The notes below the pieces were generated by a model. The model saw only the letters and a program-made list of their open reading frames with translations, was not told the origin of the DNA and did not search any database. A DNA stretch of 61,376 bases from Streptomyces sporangiiformans (lineage in GTDB: Bacteria; Actinomycetota; Actinomycetes; Streptomycetales; Streptomycetaceae), in NCBI RefSeq assembly GCF_005768555.2, contig NZ_VCHX02000177.1:1-61376 (forward strand), in the 5' to 3' direction. Below are positions 51,836 through 60,340 of the stretch, in pieces. Numbering within the stretch: position 1 is the stretch's first letter; each line of letters opens with the position of its first letter. The position numbers and the translations under genes are program-made.

Positions 51836-52695
51836 GTGGAGACCGACCGGTGGATCGCGTTCCGCTCGCACTTCGGCATCGAGAGCTTCTACTGCCGCTC
51901 GGGCATCGACGGCGCCCACGAGAAGGGCGGGGTCGAGTGGCAGATCGTCTACTTCCGCCGCAACCACTTCACCCCGGTGCCGGAGGTAGCCTCGCTGGCG
52001 GAGCTGAACGAGATGGTCGAGCAGTGGGACCAGTCGACCGCTACAGCCAGATCGCGGTCCGCACCAACCGTTACTCGGTGCCGGTGAGGTTGATCGGCAA
52101 GCGGGTCCGCGTGGTGCTAGACGCCTCTCACCTGGTGGTTTATGACCAGAACGTGGAAGTCGCCCGGCATGAGCGGCTGATTGCCAAGGGCGGCTGCCGC
52201 CTGGAGCTGGACCACTACCTCGAAGCCCTGATCCGCAAGCCGGGCGCCTTTCCCGGAGCCACCGCCCTCGAACAGGCCCGCTCGGCAGGCAAGTTCACTC
52301 CGGTCCACGACGCCTGCTGGGCCCAGGCCCGCAAGATCCACGGCGAGCGGGACGGCACCCGGGCCCTGATCGGGGTGCTGCTGCTGGGCCGGCACATCCC
52401 GCACGAGCACCTGGTCGCCGGGCTGGCCACCGCCCTGCGGGCGGCGGGTGCTTTGACCGCGGACGCGGTCGCGCTGGAGGCCCGCAAGGCCGCCCTGGCC
52501 GAGGACGATCCCGTCCCCGGCCTGCCCACCACCGGGACGGGACAGCCGTCGGGGACCGTGACGTTTCTGCACGAGTGGAGGCTTGCCCACCTGCCGCCGG
52601 ACACCAGGCCGCTGCTCTCGGTGACCCCCTATGACCAGTTGCTCCGACGCCGTCGCGCCAGCGGCGGCGCCCACCGAGAGGAAGAAGCCCAGTGA
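51836..52695 (+). pseudogene. istA: IS21-family transposase IstA, truncated with internal deletion
   Basis: The first frame has the integrase-core end (FGIESFYCRSGIDGAHEKGG with catalytic Glu, EWQIVYFRRNHFTPVPEVAS, LNEMVEQWD). At about 52035 it jumps frame to YSQIAVRTNRYSVPVRLIGK, ERLIAKGGCRLELDHYLEAL and further to the normal C-terminus. About 40-50 codons that usually separate these parts are missing, and the entire N-terminal HTH and first two catalytic Asp are lost. It overlaps the istB relic (GTGA). Confidence 0.9.
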
Positions 52696-53371
52696 CCCTG
52701 TCCCGTCAGCGAGGCTTGACCGAGCAGGCCGCCGACGCCGCCGTCGGCACCGCCTGCCGCCTGCTGCGGCTGCCGAGCATCCGCAACGAGTTCTCCGACA
52801 TCGCCGACCGGGCGGTGAAGGACCAGAAGACCTACCGCGGCTTCCTGGCCGAGCCGCTGATGGCCGAGTGCGACGACCAGGACCGCCGCAGGTCGGAACG
52901 GCGGATCAAAGCGGCCGGCTTCCCGCGGGAGAAGTCCCTGCGGACCTTCGACTTCGACGCCAACCCCAATGTCGACCCGGCTACCATCCACACCCTTGGC
53001 TCCAGCGAGTGAATCAAGAAGGGGCAGCCGCTCTGCTTGATCGGCGACTCCGGCACCGGCAAGTCGCACATGCTGATCGGCCTGGGCACCGAGGCCGCCA
53101 TGAAGGGCTACCGGGTCCGCTGCACACTGGCCACGAAGCTGGTGAGAGAGCTGGTCGAGGCCGCCGACGAGAAGCAGCTGAACAAGACCATCGCCCGGTA
53201 CGGCCGCGTCGATCTTTTGTGCATCGACGAGCTCGGCTACATGGAACTGGACCTCACGGCGCTGAGCTGCTGTTCCAGGTGCTGACCGAGCGCGAGGAGA
53301 AGAACAGCGTCGCTATCGCCTCCAATGGCCCCCACCGGGCACGAGCCGAGGAACCCGCCAAGGCCGGCTGA
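52692..53371 (+). pseudogene. istB: IS21 helper ATPase IstB, interrupted
   Basis: Starts GTG at 52692 (GLTEQAADAAVGTACRLLRL). An in-frame TGA at 53010-53012 replaces what is normally Trp (SSE-stop-IKKGQPLCLIGDSGTGKSH). Walker A GDSGTGKSH and Walker B LLCIDELGYMEL follow in the same frame. A frameshift near 53260 puts the final part (LLFQVLTEREEKNSVAIASN) in another frame. It is therefore inactive. Confidence 0.9.
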
Positions 53372-53454
53372 CTGCCCGAGGCGCGACTCGACGGCCCGCC
53401 TCAGGGCAGCCCCAGGAGGCAAAACAGGCAGCCCGGGCCAGCCCTGAGGTCCGG

Positions 53455-54102
53455 TCACTTTCGCCAGAACAGGTGGTGCGTCACGCCACTCGGGCTGGGC
53501 ACGACCTCCAGGTGGAACCGGTCGAGCAGCTCATCGGGTGACTCCCAGAGCCGTAGTCCGGACCCGAGCTTCACCGGCGAGACCGCCACATGCATGGTGT
53601 CGACGAGGTCGGCGTCCAGGAACTCCCGGATGGTGGTAACCCCGCCGCCGAGCCGGACGTCCTTGCCCTGCGCCGCCTCCCGCGCCTGCTCCAGGACCGT
53701 GGCCGGGTCGCCGTCAATGAAGTGGAACGTGGTGTCGGAGAGCGTGAACGAAGGACGCTTGTGGTGAGTCATGACGAACACCGGGGTGCGGAAGGGGGGC
53801 TCGTTACCCCACCAGCCGCGCCACTCATGGTCATTCCAGGGCCCGCGCTGGGGCCCGAACTTGTTGCGGCCCATGATCTCGGCACCGATGTTGCGCGCGT
53901 AGTCCCGCGTGAAGTAGTCGTCGAGGCCCCGGCTCCCTCCGGGATCGGTGCGCATGGGCCAGCTCGCCGTGGCACCGGCCCAGGCGAACAGCTTCGCCGG
54001 GTCGACGGCGTGGCCGAACGGACTCTCAAGGCTCTGGCCCTCGCCGGCGCCGATGCCGTCACTCGAGACGTTGAAGTTCTGGACTCTCAGCAGCTGAGCC
54101 AC
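53455..54102 (-). CDS. Dihydrofolate-reductase-like (RibD C-terminal domain) protein
   Basis: A 215-residue protein of the DHFR/RibD-C fold. It contains FNVSSDGIGAGEGQS (equivalent to the SLDGxIA region), AEIMGRNKFGPQRGPW (MGRxTxE region), PVFVMTHHKRPS, and GKDVRLGGGVTTIREFLDAD (GGxxT nucleotide-binding motif). Such stand-alone proteins act as NADPH-dependent reductases of unknown substrate. GTG at 54102 is preferred because AGGAGGAGCAC precedes it; a longer frame reaches 54126. The first gene right of the IS21 relic and apparently intact. Confidence 0.85.
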   Translation of the reverse strand: MAQLLRVQNFNVSSDGIGAGEGQSLESPFGHAVDPAKLFAWAGATASWPMRTDPGGSRGLDDYFTRDYARNIGAEIMGRNKFGPQRGPWNDHEWRGWWGNEPPFRTPVFVMTHHKRPSFTLSDTTFHFIDGDPATVLEQAREAAQGKDVRLGGGVTTIREFLDADLVDTMHVAVSPVKLGSGLRLWESPDELLDRFHLEVVPSPSGVTHHLFWRK

Positions 54103-54359
54103 GTGCTCCTCCTGTGTTGTCGACAACGGTGGTGAGACTCTTTAGGCCGCGAAAACTCATCGCTGCATCCGTGACCGGTCAGAAACTGGGCCACCTGCTG
54201 TCACAGACGGCGGGCGACCCCAGGCAGTGACGTCATTTCTCGTGAACATTCAGGCCACCGTCGACCGCCAACCGGCGCCCGAACAGACGGACAAACGCTG
54301 CCGCTTGACGTGAGCGAAGCCAGGCGGAGGTCTTCGCGCTCATGGACTTACGCGTCAGT

Positions 54360-55265
54360 GGTGTGTCTCTACCCGCTCAACCACCCTTCCGAGCAACAGC
54401 AGATGGCTGATCCCCGCGGTGTGTTGCGGCGGTCTTGTCGCATCGAGTCGCGAGACCGCGGAACCCTTTGAGCTGGTTGACGCAGCGTTCGACGACGTTG
54501 CGTCGGCGGTCTGGTCCAGCAGATCGCGGCCGACCGCCGCCGCGATGGCCACATCGGCCAGCTCGACGCTCCGTGGCTCTTCCCTGGAATCCGTCCGGGC
54601 CAGCACCTCAGCCGCGTCACTCTCGCTGCTCGACTCAAACGGCTGGGCATCCGGTCCTTGCCGAGCCGCTCGGCGGCAATCCGCGACTTGACTGCCGAAG
54701 TCCCAGCCGCAGTGGTCAACCGCCTTCTCGGCATCAGCACCTCCACCGCTACAAGCTGTGCCAAGAGATCATCTAAGGCTTCATATGCTGAACTACCGGT
54801 GTAGCCGCCGTCGGCCCAGACCAGGGCCAAGCGGTGGTGCGCGTCGGCCACCTGCTCGAGCAGGACCTGGGCGGCGGCGCGGTCGCCGGTGTCCGCGGCG
54901 GTGACCACCACGCCCAGCAGCAGGCCGAGCGTGTCGACCACGACGTGCCGCTTGCGCCCGTTGATCAGCTTGCCGCCGTCGAAGCCGCGGCTGTCGGAGC
55001 CGACGACGGCGTCCGCCTTGACGGACTGCGAGTCGATCACACCCGCACTCGGCTCCGCGTCGCGGCCCAACTCCCCGCGGACTTCGGCGCGCAGCCGGTC
55101 GGGGAACTCCTTGACCATGCGATGGTCGCGCCAGCGGCGGAAGAACGCGTATACCCGGTCCCACGGCGGGAAGTCGGCGGGCATCGCCCGCCGCTCGATG
55201 CCGTTGTCGACCAGGTAGCGGATCGCATCGAGTATCGCCCGGTGGCAGTAGGCCTCCGGCTGTCC
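54360..55265 (-). pseudogene. IS5-family transposase, degraded
   Basis: Minus-strand frame from 55265: AYCHRAILDAIRYLVDNGIE, MPADFPPWDRVYAFFRRWRD, GVIDSQSVKADAVVGSDSRG (first catalytic Asp) and LINGRKRHVVVDTLGLLLGV, ALVWADGGYTGS (second Asp). Downstream frames drift, and the end RRNVVERCVNQLKGFRGLAT with TRCDKTAATHRG lies near 54420-54530 in another frame. The N-terminal 40-60 residues are cut at 55265, where an unrelated gene fragment begins. Confidence 0.85.
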
Positions 55266-55600
55266 TCCCCGGCCGCGGCCCGCCTGGGCCGCACCCCCTA
55301 CAAGCTCGCCTTCGCCGCCCTGGCCGCCCTCGACAAGTCCACCTTCGCCATGGCCCCGTACCTGCGTACGAAACCCTCGGCCCCACCCTCCCCGGCGGCG
55401 CCCACTCCGCCGCCGTGCTGTGGGCACTCGCCCAGCGCATCGCCAAGGAGTACCCCGCCGCCATGCGCCGGGCCGGACACCCAAGCGCCGACGCCCTCTT
55501 CGACGCCATGCTGGGCGGCCGCTCCGGCGTCACGTTCACCGAGGACGAGTACGGCGACGCCTGGAACTACGTGCCCCACCCCGGCCACCGCACCCTCGCG
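55265..55600 (+). pseudogene. Fragment of an oxidoreductase-like gene, frameshifted
   Basis: The plus strand reads SSPAAARLGRTPYKLAFAAL with LDKSTFAMAPYLRT, then in another frame from about 55372 LGPTLPGGAHSAAVLWALAQ and AKEYPAAMRRAGHPSADALF, DAMLGGRSGVTFTEDEYGDA. I think this resembles molybdopterin-oxidoreductase-like proteins, but this is weak. It is cut on the left by the IS5 relic and ends at the TetR gene, so it is a relic with a frameshift. Confidence 0.4.
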
Positions 55601-56230
55601 TCAGATCGGCCAGTTTCCAGGTCGTGGTGATGGCCGCAGCGGAACGGACTCGGGAAGCGGGGTCGCCGCCGCCGGTGACAGGCCATCAAGGATGAGGGAG
55701 AGGTAGCGGCGCCAGCCGTCGCTGGCCGGGTCCATGGTCCACAGCAGGCTGAAGAGCATGGCCATGATTCTGGGCATGTCGTCCGGTACGAGGTCGGCGC
55801 GGATGCGTCCGGCCTCCTGGGCGCGACGGGTGAGAAGGGTCAGCGACGCGTAGTACGGGCCGATGGCGTCCGAGATGACGGCGCCGGCGTTTCTCGCGGC
55901 GGCCAGGGTGTTGTGCTCGCGGGCGGCCAGCGACATGGCGGCGTCGATCACGGAGTTGAGTGCCAGTAGCGGGTCGTCATCGAGGAGTGCCTGTTCGATG
56001 ACGGGAGCGATGCACTCGGAGATGCCCTGCTCCAAGGCGGCCTTGGCGAGGACGGCCTTGTTGGGAAAACGCCGGAAGAGCGTTCTGATACCGACCCCGG
56101 CGTGTTGAGCGATCTCGTCCAGTTGCGCGTCGGGGCCGCTCTCGGCGAAGACCTCGCGGGCGGAGCGCAGGATCCGCTCGGCGTTGCGGGCTGCGTCGGT
56201 CCGCAGGAGTCGCTCGGAATTGGTGGCCAC
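55601..56230 (-). CDS. TetR-family regulator of the P450 cluster
   Basis: A 209-residue TetR protein. HTH: AERILRSAREVFAESGPDAQ, LDEIAQHAGVGIRTLFRRFP then NKAVLAKAAL. The ligand domain ends with MDPASDGWRRYLSLILDGLS. The last 20 residues (Pro/Arg-rich) may be altered, because the stop lies at the junction with a gene fragment. GTG at 56230, with GAGGAAAGAG upstream. Divergent from the first P450 gene; two matching palindromes lie in the gap, so it probably represses both itself and the cluster until an oxidisable ligand appears. Confidence 0.9.
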   Translation of the reverse strand: MATNSERLLRTDAARNAERILRSAREVFAESGPDAQLDEIAQHAGVGIRTLFRRFPNKAVLAKAALEQGISECIAPVIEQALLDDDPLLALNSVIDAAMSLAAREHNTLAAARNAGAVISDAIGPYYASLTLLTRRAQEAGRIRADLVPDDMPRIMAMLFSLLWTMDPASDGWRRYLSLILDGLSPAAATPLPESVPLRPSPRPGNWPI

Positions 56231-56248
56231 GAGGAAAGAGTAGCAACA

Positions 56249-56262
56249 GGCAGTTGACTGCC
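56249..56262. promoter_or_regulatory. TetR operator candidate 1
   Basis: GGCAGTTGACTGCC: arms GGCAGT and ACTGCC, 19 bp before the TetR start codon. The same GGCAGT-NNN-CTGCC pattern recurs at 56289-56302. Confidence 0.65.
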
Positions 56263-56284
56263 ACTTGCATCAGGGGCACCATGG

Positions 56285-56306
56285 AACTGGCAGTCAGCTG
56301 CCAGTT
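56285..56306. promoter_or_regulatory. TetR operator candidate 2
   Basis: Nine-base arms AACTGGCAG (56285-56293) and CTGCCAGTT (56298-56306) around TCAG. Its core GGCAGTCAGCTGCC matches candidate 1 except for the three central bases. The centres are 40 bp apart, about four helical turns. Confidence 0.7.
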
Positions 56307-56465
56307 ACCGCTGCATGTCGGCTCGCGAATGATCCGGTGAGTGGCGAACGCGGAGCGCTGTGCGCGGTCCACGACGCGCGTGGTGCCCCTGCGTTCTTCG
56401 AGTGGTCACGACGGCTCGCTCACCAGTACCTCGGCGCCTTCCCCCACGACGCTCCAGGAGGTTCC

Positions 56466-57671
56466 ATGTCCACCACGACCGACACCGATGACGTCATCGG
56501 TCTTCCCGAGTTCCCCGCTGACCGCGACGCACGCTGCCCTTTGGCCCCCGCCCCCGAGTACCGGGAGTGGCGTGAGACGGGTGGTCTGCGCCGGGTGAAC
56601 TTCAGGGGCCGCGCCGCCTGGGCCGTGAGCCGGTACGAGGACGTGACGGCCGCGATGACGGATCCGCGGATCAGCGCAGAGGTCCCGATGCAGCAGATCA
56701 GCATGGGCCCCGGCACCCAGATGTTTCCCCGGATGGACGACCCCGAACACGCCCGGCTGCGCCGCATGCTGACCAAGGACTTCACGGTCAAGCGGGTTCA
56801 GGCCATGCGCCCGCGGATCGAGGAGATGGCGAACGAGTTCATCGACACCATGGTGGCCTCCGGCAGCCCCGCGGATCTGGTCCAGGCGTACGCGCTGCCC
56901 ATTCCCTCCCTGGTGATCTCGATGCTGTTGGGGGTGCCCTACGACGACCACGCCTACTTCCAGGACATCACCGCCGTCCTGATGAGCCGCACCGCCACGG
57001 AGGAGGAGAGGCAGAAGGCCAGAGGGTCGATTCTCGGCTACCTGCTCGACCTCATCGGGAAGAAGGAACGCGAACCGGACGACGCCCTGATCAGCCGTGT
57101 CGTGCGCGAGCACCTCCATGAGGGGCAGCTGAGCCGAGAGACCTTGGCGGTGAACGGCTTTATCCTCCTCAACGCCGGGCACGAGACATCCGCGAACATG
57201 ATCGCGCTGGGCACCCTCACGCTGCTGGAGAACCCGGACGCGCTCGCGCGGATCCGCGACGCGGACGACCCGAAGGTGGTCTCGGCCGCGGTGGAGGAGC
57301 TCCTGCGCCACCTCACGATCGTGCACAGCCTGGTCACCCGAGTGGCCAAGGAGGACATCGAGATCGGTGGCCAGCTCGTCCGCGCCGGTGACCTCCTGGT
57401 CATGAACCTCTCGGCAGCCAACTGGGATCCCGGCTTCGTCAGCGACCCCGACCGCCTCGACGTCGAGCGCGACGCCCGCGGACACGTGGCCTTCGGACAC
57501 GGCGTGCACCAGTGCCTCGGACAGGTCCTGGCCCGTGCCGAACTCGAGATCGCCCTGCCCGTGCTCCTGCGCCGGCTGCCCGGCCTGCGGCTCGCGGTGC
57601 CACCGGAGGAGATCAGGTTCCGCAACGACATGAGCATCTACGGCGTCCACGCGCTGCCGATCGCCTGGTGA
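56466..57671 (+). CDS. Cytochrome P450 (first of two)
   Basis: A 401-residue bacterial class I P450. I-helix oxygen-binding motif LNAGHETSAN (the acid/alcohol pair is Glu-Thr, the Thr shifted), ExxR in EELLRH, PERF-like region PDRLDVERDARGHVAFG, and heme loop FGHGVHQCLGQ with ligand Cys350. N-terminal PEFPADRDARCPLAPAPEYR is typical of the CYP105/107-like group. Electrons should come from the 3Fe-4S ferredoxin and reductase encoded downstream. ATG at 56466 with AGGAGG five bases before. Confidence 0.95.
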   Translation: MSTTTDTDDVIGLPEFPADRDARCPLAPAPEYREWRETGGLRRVNFRGRAAWAVSRYEDVTAAMTDPRISAEVPMQQISMGPGTQMFPRMDDPEHARLRRMLTKDFTVKRVQAMRPRIEEMANEFIDTMVASGSPADLVQAYALPIPSLVISMLLGVPYDDHAYFQDITAVLMSRTATEEERQKARGSILGYLLDLIGKKEREPDDALISRVVREHLHEGQLSRETLAVNGFILLNAGHETSANMIALGTLTLLENPDALARIRDADDPKVVSAAVEELLRHLTIVHSLVTRVAKEDIEIGGQLVRAGDLLVMNLSAANWDPGFVSDPDRLDVERDARGHVAFGHGVHQCLGQVLARAELEIALPVLLRRLPGLRLAVPPEEIRFRNDMSIYGVHALPIAW

Positions 57672-57736
57672 CACGACCCGGACGCCCTGCCGCACGAGGG
57701 GCAAGGTCACCCCATTCCCCCCACAGGAGACCGAGC

Positions 57737-57817
57737 ATGTCCCCACCGAACCCCGACCCCTCCCTCTCGGCTGCCCGCACCCAACCTGCACGCTCGATGG
57801 CCTGGGCCCCGGCATGA
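57737..57817 (+). CDS. Possible 26-residue leader ORF
   Basis: ATG at 57737 with AGGAGA six bases upstream opens a 26-codon frame (MSPPNPDPSLSAARTQPARS then MAWAPA) whose TGA overlaps the ATG of the SDR gene (ATGA). The SDR itself lacks an obvious Shine-Dalgarno sequence, so coupling through this small frame is plausible. It may instead be the remains of the true N-terminus. No known family. Confidence 0.4.
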   Translation: MSPPNPDPSLSAARTQPARSMAWAPA

Positions 57818-58491
57818 CGGACCTGCGATTCGACGGCAGGGTCGCGATCGTCACCGGAGCCGGCGGCGGCCTGGGCAGGGAGCACGCCCTGCTCCTGGCG
57901 TCCCGCGGAGCACGTGTCGTGGTCAACGACATCGGCGGTTCCATGGCAGGCGAGGGAGTGGACGACGCTCCTGCCGCGGCCGTCGTAGAGGCGATCCGCG
58001 AGCGCGGCGGGCAGGCGGTGGCGGACAGCCACAGCGTGGCGACCCCCGAAGGCGGACGGGACGTCGTGCGCACCGCGCTCGATGCCTACGACCGGATCGA
58101 CATCGTCGTCAACAACGCCGGCATCCTGCGCGACAAGCCCTTCCACGAGATGACCCCGGACCAGCTCGACCCGGTCATCGACGTGCACCTCAAAGGCGCC
58201 TTCCACGTGACCGTCCCGGCGTGGTCCGTCATGCGGGAACAGGGCTACGGCCGCGTCGTCAACACCACCTCCGCGGCGGGTCTGCTGGGCTCCGCCCGGA
58301 AGAGCGGCTATGGCGCGGCCAAGGCGGGACTCCTCGGCTTCACTCGGGTCCTCGCCGTGGAGGGAGCCGCACACGGCATCAGGGTCAACGCCGTCGCCCC
58401 GGTCGCCGCCACCCGCATGCTCGCGGGATCCCTGGCGGACGCGGGGATCGGCGGCGCGAACGGCCGCCCCGTCGATCCGGCGGCCCTGTAG
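57814..58491 (+). CDS. SDR dehydrogenase, N-terminal part before in-frame TAG
   Basis: 225 codons of a short-chain dehydrogenase. NAD(P) site VAIVTGAGGGLGREHALLLA, then VVVNDIGGSMAGEG (as in the (3R)-hydroxyacyl-CoA dehydrogenase part of multifunctional enzyme 2), NNAGILRDKPFHEM, catalytic Ser in VVNTTSAAGLLGSARKSGYG with Tyr and Lys in YGAAKAGLLGF, and INAVAP-type VNAVAPVAATRM. The frame stops at TAG (58489-58491) but coding continues in the same frame to 58779. In homologs of this type the chain is uninterrupted (about 300 residues). Confidence 0.88.
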   Translation: MTDLRFDGRVAIVTGAGGGLGREHALLLASRGARVVVNDIGGSMAGEGVDDAPAAAVVEAIRERGGQAVADSHSVATPEGGRDVVRTALDAYDRIDIVVNNAGILRDKPFHEMTPDQLDPVIDVHLKGAFHVTVPAWSVMREQGYGRVVNTTSAAGLLGSARKSGYGAAKAGLLGFTRVLAVEGAAHGIRVNAVAPVAATRMLAGSLADAGIGGANGRPVDPAAL

Positions 58492-58779
58492 ATGATGAAC
58501 ACCCTCACCCGCAGTCTCGCCCCGGCGCTGGTCTCGCCCGTGGTGGCCTTCCTGGCCCACGAGGACTGCCCGGTGTCCGGAGAGGTCTACACCGCAGGTG
58601 CCGGACAGGTCGCGCGGTTCTTCGTCGCACGGACGCGGGGCTACCACAACCCGGCACTGACGGCCGAGGACGTACGTGACCACCTCGACCGGATCCGGGA
58701 CGAGAACGACTCCTTCATCCCCACGGACCCTGGCGTGGAGATGGCCCACCTGCTGCGGAGCACCACACACCACCCATGA
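58492..58779 (+). CDS. SDR dehydrogenase, C-terminal part after in-frame TAG
   Basis: Same frame as the preceding gene. It begins ATGATG right after TAG and reads NTLTRSLAPALVSPVVAFLA, HEDCPVSGEVYTAGAGQVAR and TRGYHNPALTAEDVRDHLDR, the normal C-terminus of the 17beta-HSD4-like SDR group (CPVSGEVYTAGAGQVARFFV is diagnostic). There is no ribosome-binding site before the ATG codons, so it is unlikely to be an independent gene. Read together, 57814-58779 would encode 321 residues. Confidence 0.75.
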   Translation: MMNTLTRSLAPALVSPVVAFLAHEDCPVSGEVYTAGAGQVARFFVARTRGYHNPALTAEDVRDHLDRIRDENDSFIPTDPGVEMAHLLRSTTHHP

Positions 58780-58846
58780 GCAGGTGCCTTGCACGCCCTG
58801 CTCCGGCGGATCACTGCTCGTCCACCCCTCCCCCCAAGGAGTAACC

Positions 58847-60076
58847 ATGAGTACGGCGACCGACCAGACCCAGCCGAACGACGGCACCAGCCTTCCCGAC
58901 TACCCTGGCACGCGTTCCCCCCGCTGCCCCTTCGACCCGCCCCCTGTGCAGGCCGGTTGGCGGCGCGCCGACGGGCTGCCCCGGGTGCGGTTGAGCAATG
59001 GCCGCATCGCCTGGGCGGTCCCCCGGTACGACGATGTCAAGCAGGTACTGGGCGATCCGCGGCTCAGTGCCGACGGACATCGCTTCCCGCAGCTGATGGA
59101 AACCCAGCAGCACGGCCAGCCGCAGGCGTTCCCGCGGATGGACGACCCCGAGCACTCCCGCATCCGGCGCACCCTCACCGGCGAGTTCACCGTCAAGCGG
59201 GTCGAGGCGATGCGGCCGCATGTCCGGTCGCTGGTCGACCGGTTCCTGGAGGAGACGATCGCCGCAGGACCGCCGGTGGACCTGGTGCGCACGTACGCTC
59301 TGCCGATTCCGTCCCTGGTGATCTCGTTGCTGCTCGGGGTGCCCTACGACGACCACGCCTTCTTCCAGACGCGCAGCGCCACGCTGATGCGCAAGGGAAC
59401 CTCACAGGAGGAGAGGAAGGCGGCGAGCGGCGAACTGTTCGGCTACCTCCTGGATCTGGTGAAGCGCAAGGAGCGCGAGCCGGGGGACGACCTCATCAGC
59501 CGGCTGATCGCTGAGCGGGTGGTCGCCGGAGAGCTCACTCATCGCGACGTGGCCATGAGCAGCATGGTGATCCTGCACGCCGGGCATGAGACCACGGCCA
59601 ACATGATCGCGCTGGGGACGCTGGCCCTGCTGGAGAACCCCCGGCAGGCCGATCGGATCCGGGACACCGACGATCCGAAGGTGGTCGCCGCCGCCGTCGA
59701 GGAACTGCTGCGGTACCTGTCGATCGCCCAGGACATGCTGGTGCGCGTGGCGACCGAGGACATCGTCATCGGCGGTCACCCCGTACGGGAGGGCGAGATG
59801 CTGGTCTTCGGTGTGCCCTCCGCCAACCGGGACAACAGCGTCTTCGACATGGCCGACGTCCTGGACCTCGACCGCGACGCCCGCGGACACGTGGCCTTCG
59901 GATACGGCGTTCACCAGTGTCTCGGCCAGTCCCTCGCCCGCGTGGAACTGCAGGAGGCCCTGCCCGCGCTGCTGCGCAGGCTGCCGGACCTGCGTCTGGC
60001 CGTACCCCTGGAAGAGCTGAGTTTCCGTCACGACATGGTGGTCTACGGCGTGCACGAGCTGCCAGTCGCCTGGTAG
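58847..60076 (+). CDS. Cytochrome P450 (second of two)
   Basis: A 409-residue P450 clearly paralogous to the one at 56466 (shared LPIPSLVISxLLGVPYDDHA, KxREPxDxLISR, and C-terminal LPxAW). I-helix LHAGHETTAN, ExxR EELLRY, heme loop FGYGVHQCLGQ with Cys358. ATG at 58847 with AAGGAG just upstream. It ends 66 bp before the ferredoxin gene, so it is the more direct partner. Confidence 0.95.
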   Translation: MSTATDQTQPNDGTSLPDYPGTRSPRCPFDPPPVQAGWRRADGLPRVRLSNGRIAWAVPRYDDVKQVLGDPRLSADGHRFPQLMETQQHGQPQAFPRMDDPEHSRIRRTLTGEFTVKRVEAMRPHVRSLVDRFLEETIAAGPPVDLVRTYALPIPSLVISLLLGVPYDDHAFFQTRSATLMRKGTSQEERKAASGELFGYLLDLVKRKEREPGDDLISRLIAERVVAGELTHRDVAMSSMVILHAGHETTANMIALGTLALLENPRQADRIRDTDDPKVVAAAVEELLRYLSIAQDMLVRVATEDIVIGGHPVREGEMLVFGVPSANRDNSVFDMADVLDLDRDARGHVAFGYGVHQCLGQSLARVELQEALPALLRRLPDLRLAVPLEELSFRHDMVVYGVHELPVAW

Positions 60077-60142
60077 GCCGCCACTCCTGAAGAACCACTT
60101 TTTGAAGCCTGAAGTCCCCCTGAAGAACCGAGGACAAGAACC

Positions 60143-60340
60143 ATGCGTGTGGAGCTGGACGAACCGAAATGCGTCGCGGCCGGGCAGTGTGTGATGGCCG
60201 CCCCCGACGTGTTCGACCAACGGGACGAGGACGGCGTCGCCGTGGTGCTGGAGGAGCACCCCGTCGCCGAACTCCTCGACGGCGTACGGGAGGCCGTGGC
60301 CGTCTGCCCGGCCGCGGCGATCCGTCTGGCAGAGCGGTGA
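60143..60340 (+). CDS. 3Fe-4S ferredoxin
   Basis: A 65-residue single-cluster ferredoxin. Cysteines lie in KCVAAGQCVMAAPDVF (C10 and C16, the C-x5-C spacing of 3Fe-4S proteins) and VCPAAAI (C-P). It transfers electrons from the reductase to the P450s. ATG at 60143. The stop overlaps the reductase start. Confidence 0.93.
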   Translation: MRVELDEPKCVAAGQCVMAAPDVFDQRDEDGVAVVLEEHPVAELLDGVREAVAVCPAAAIRLAER

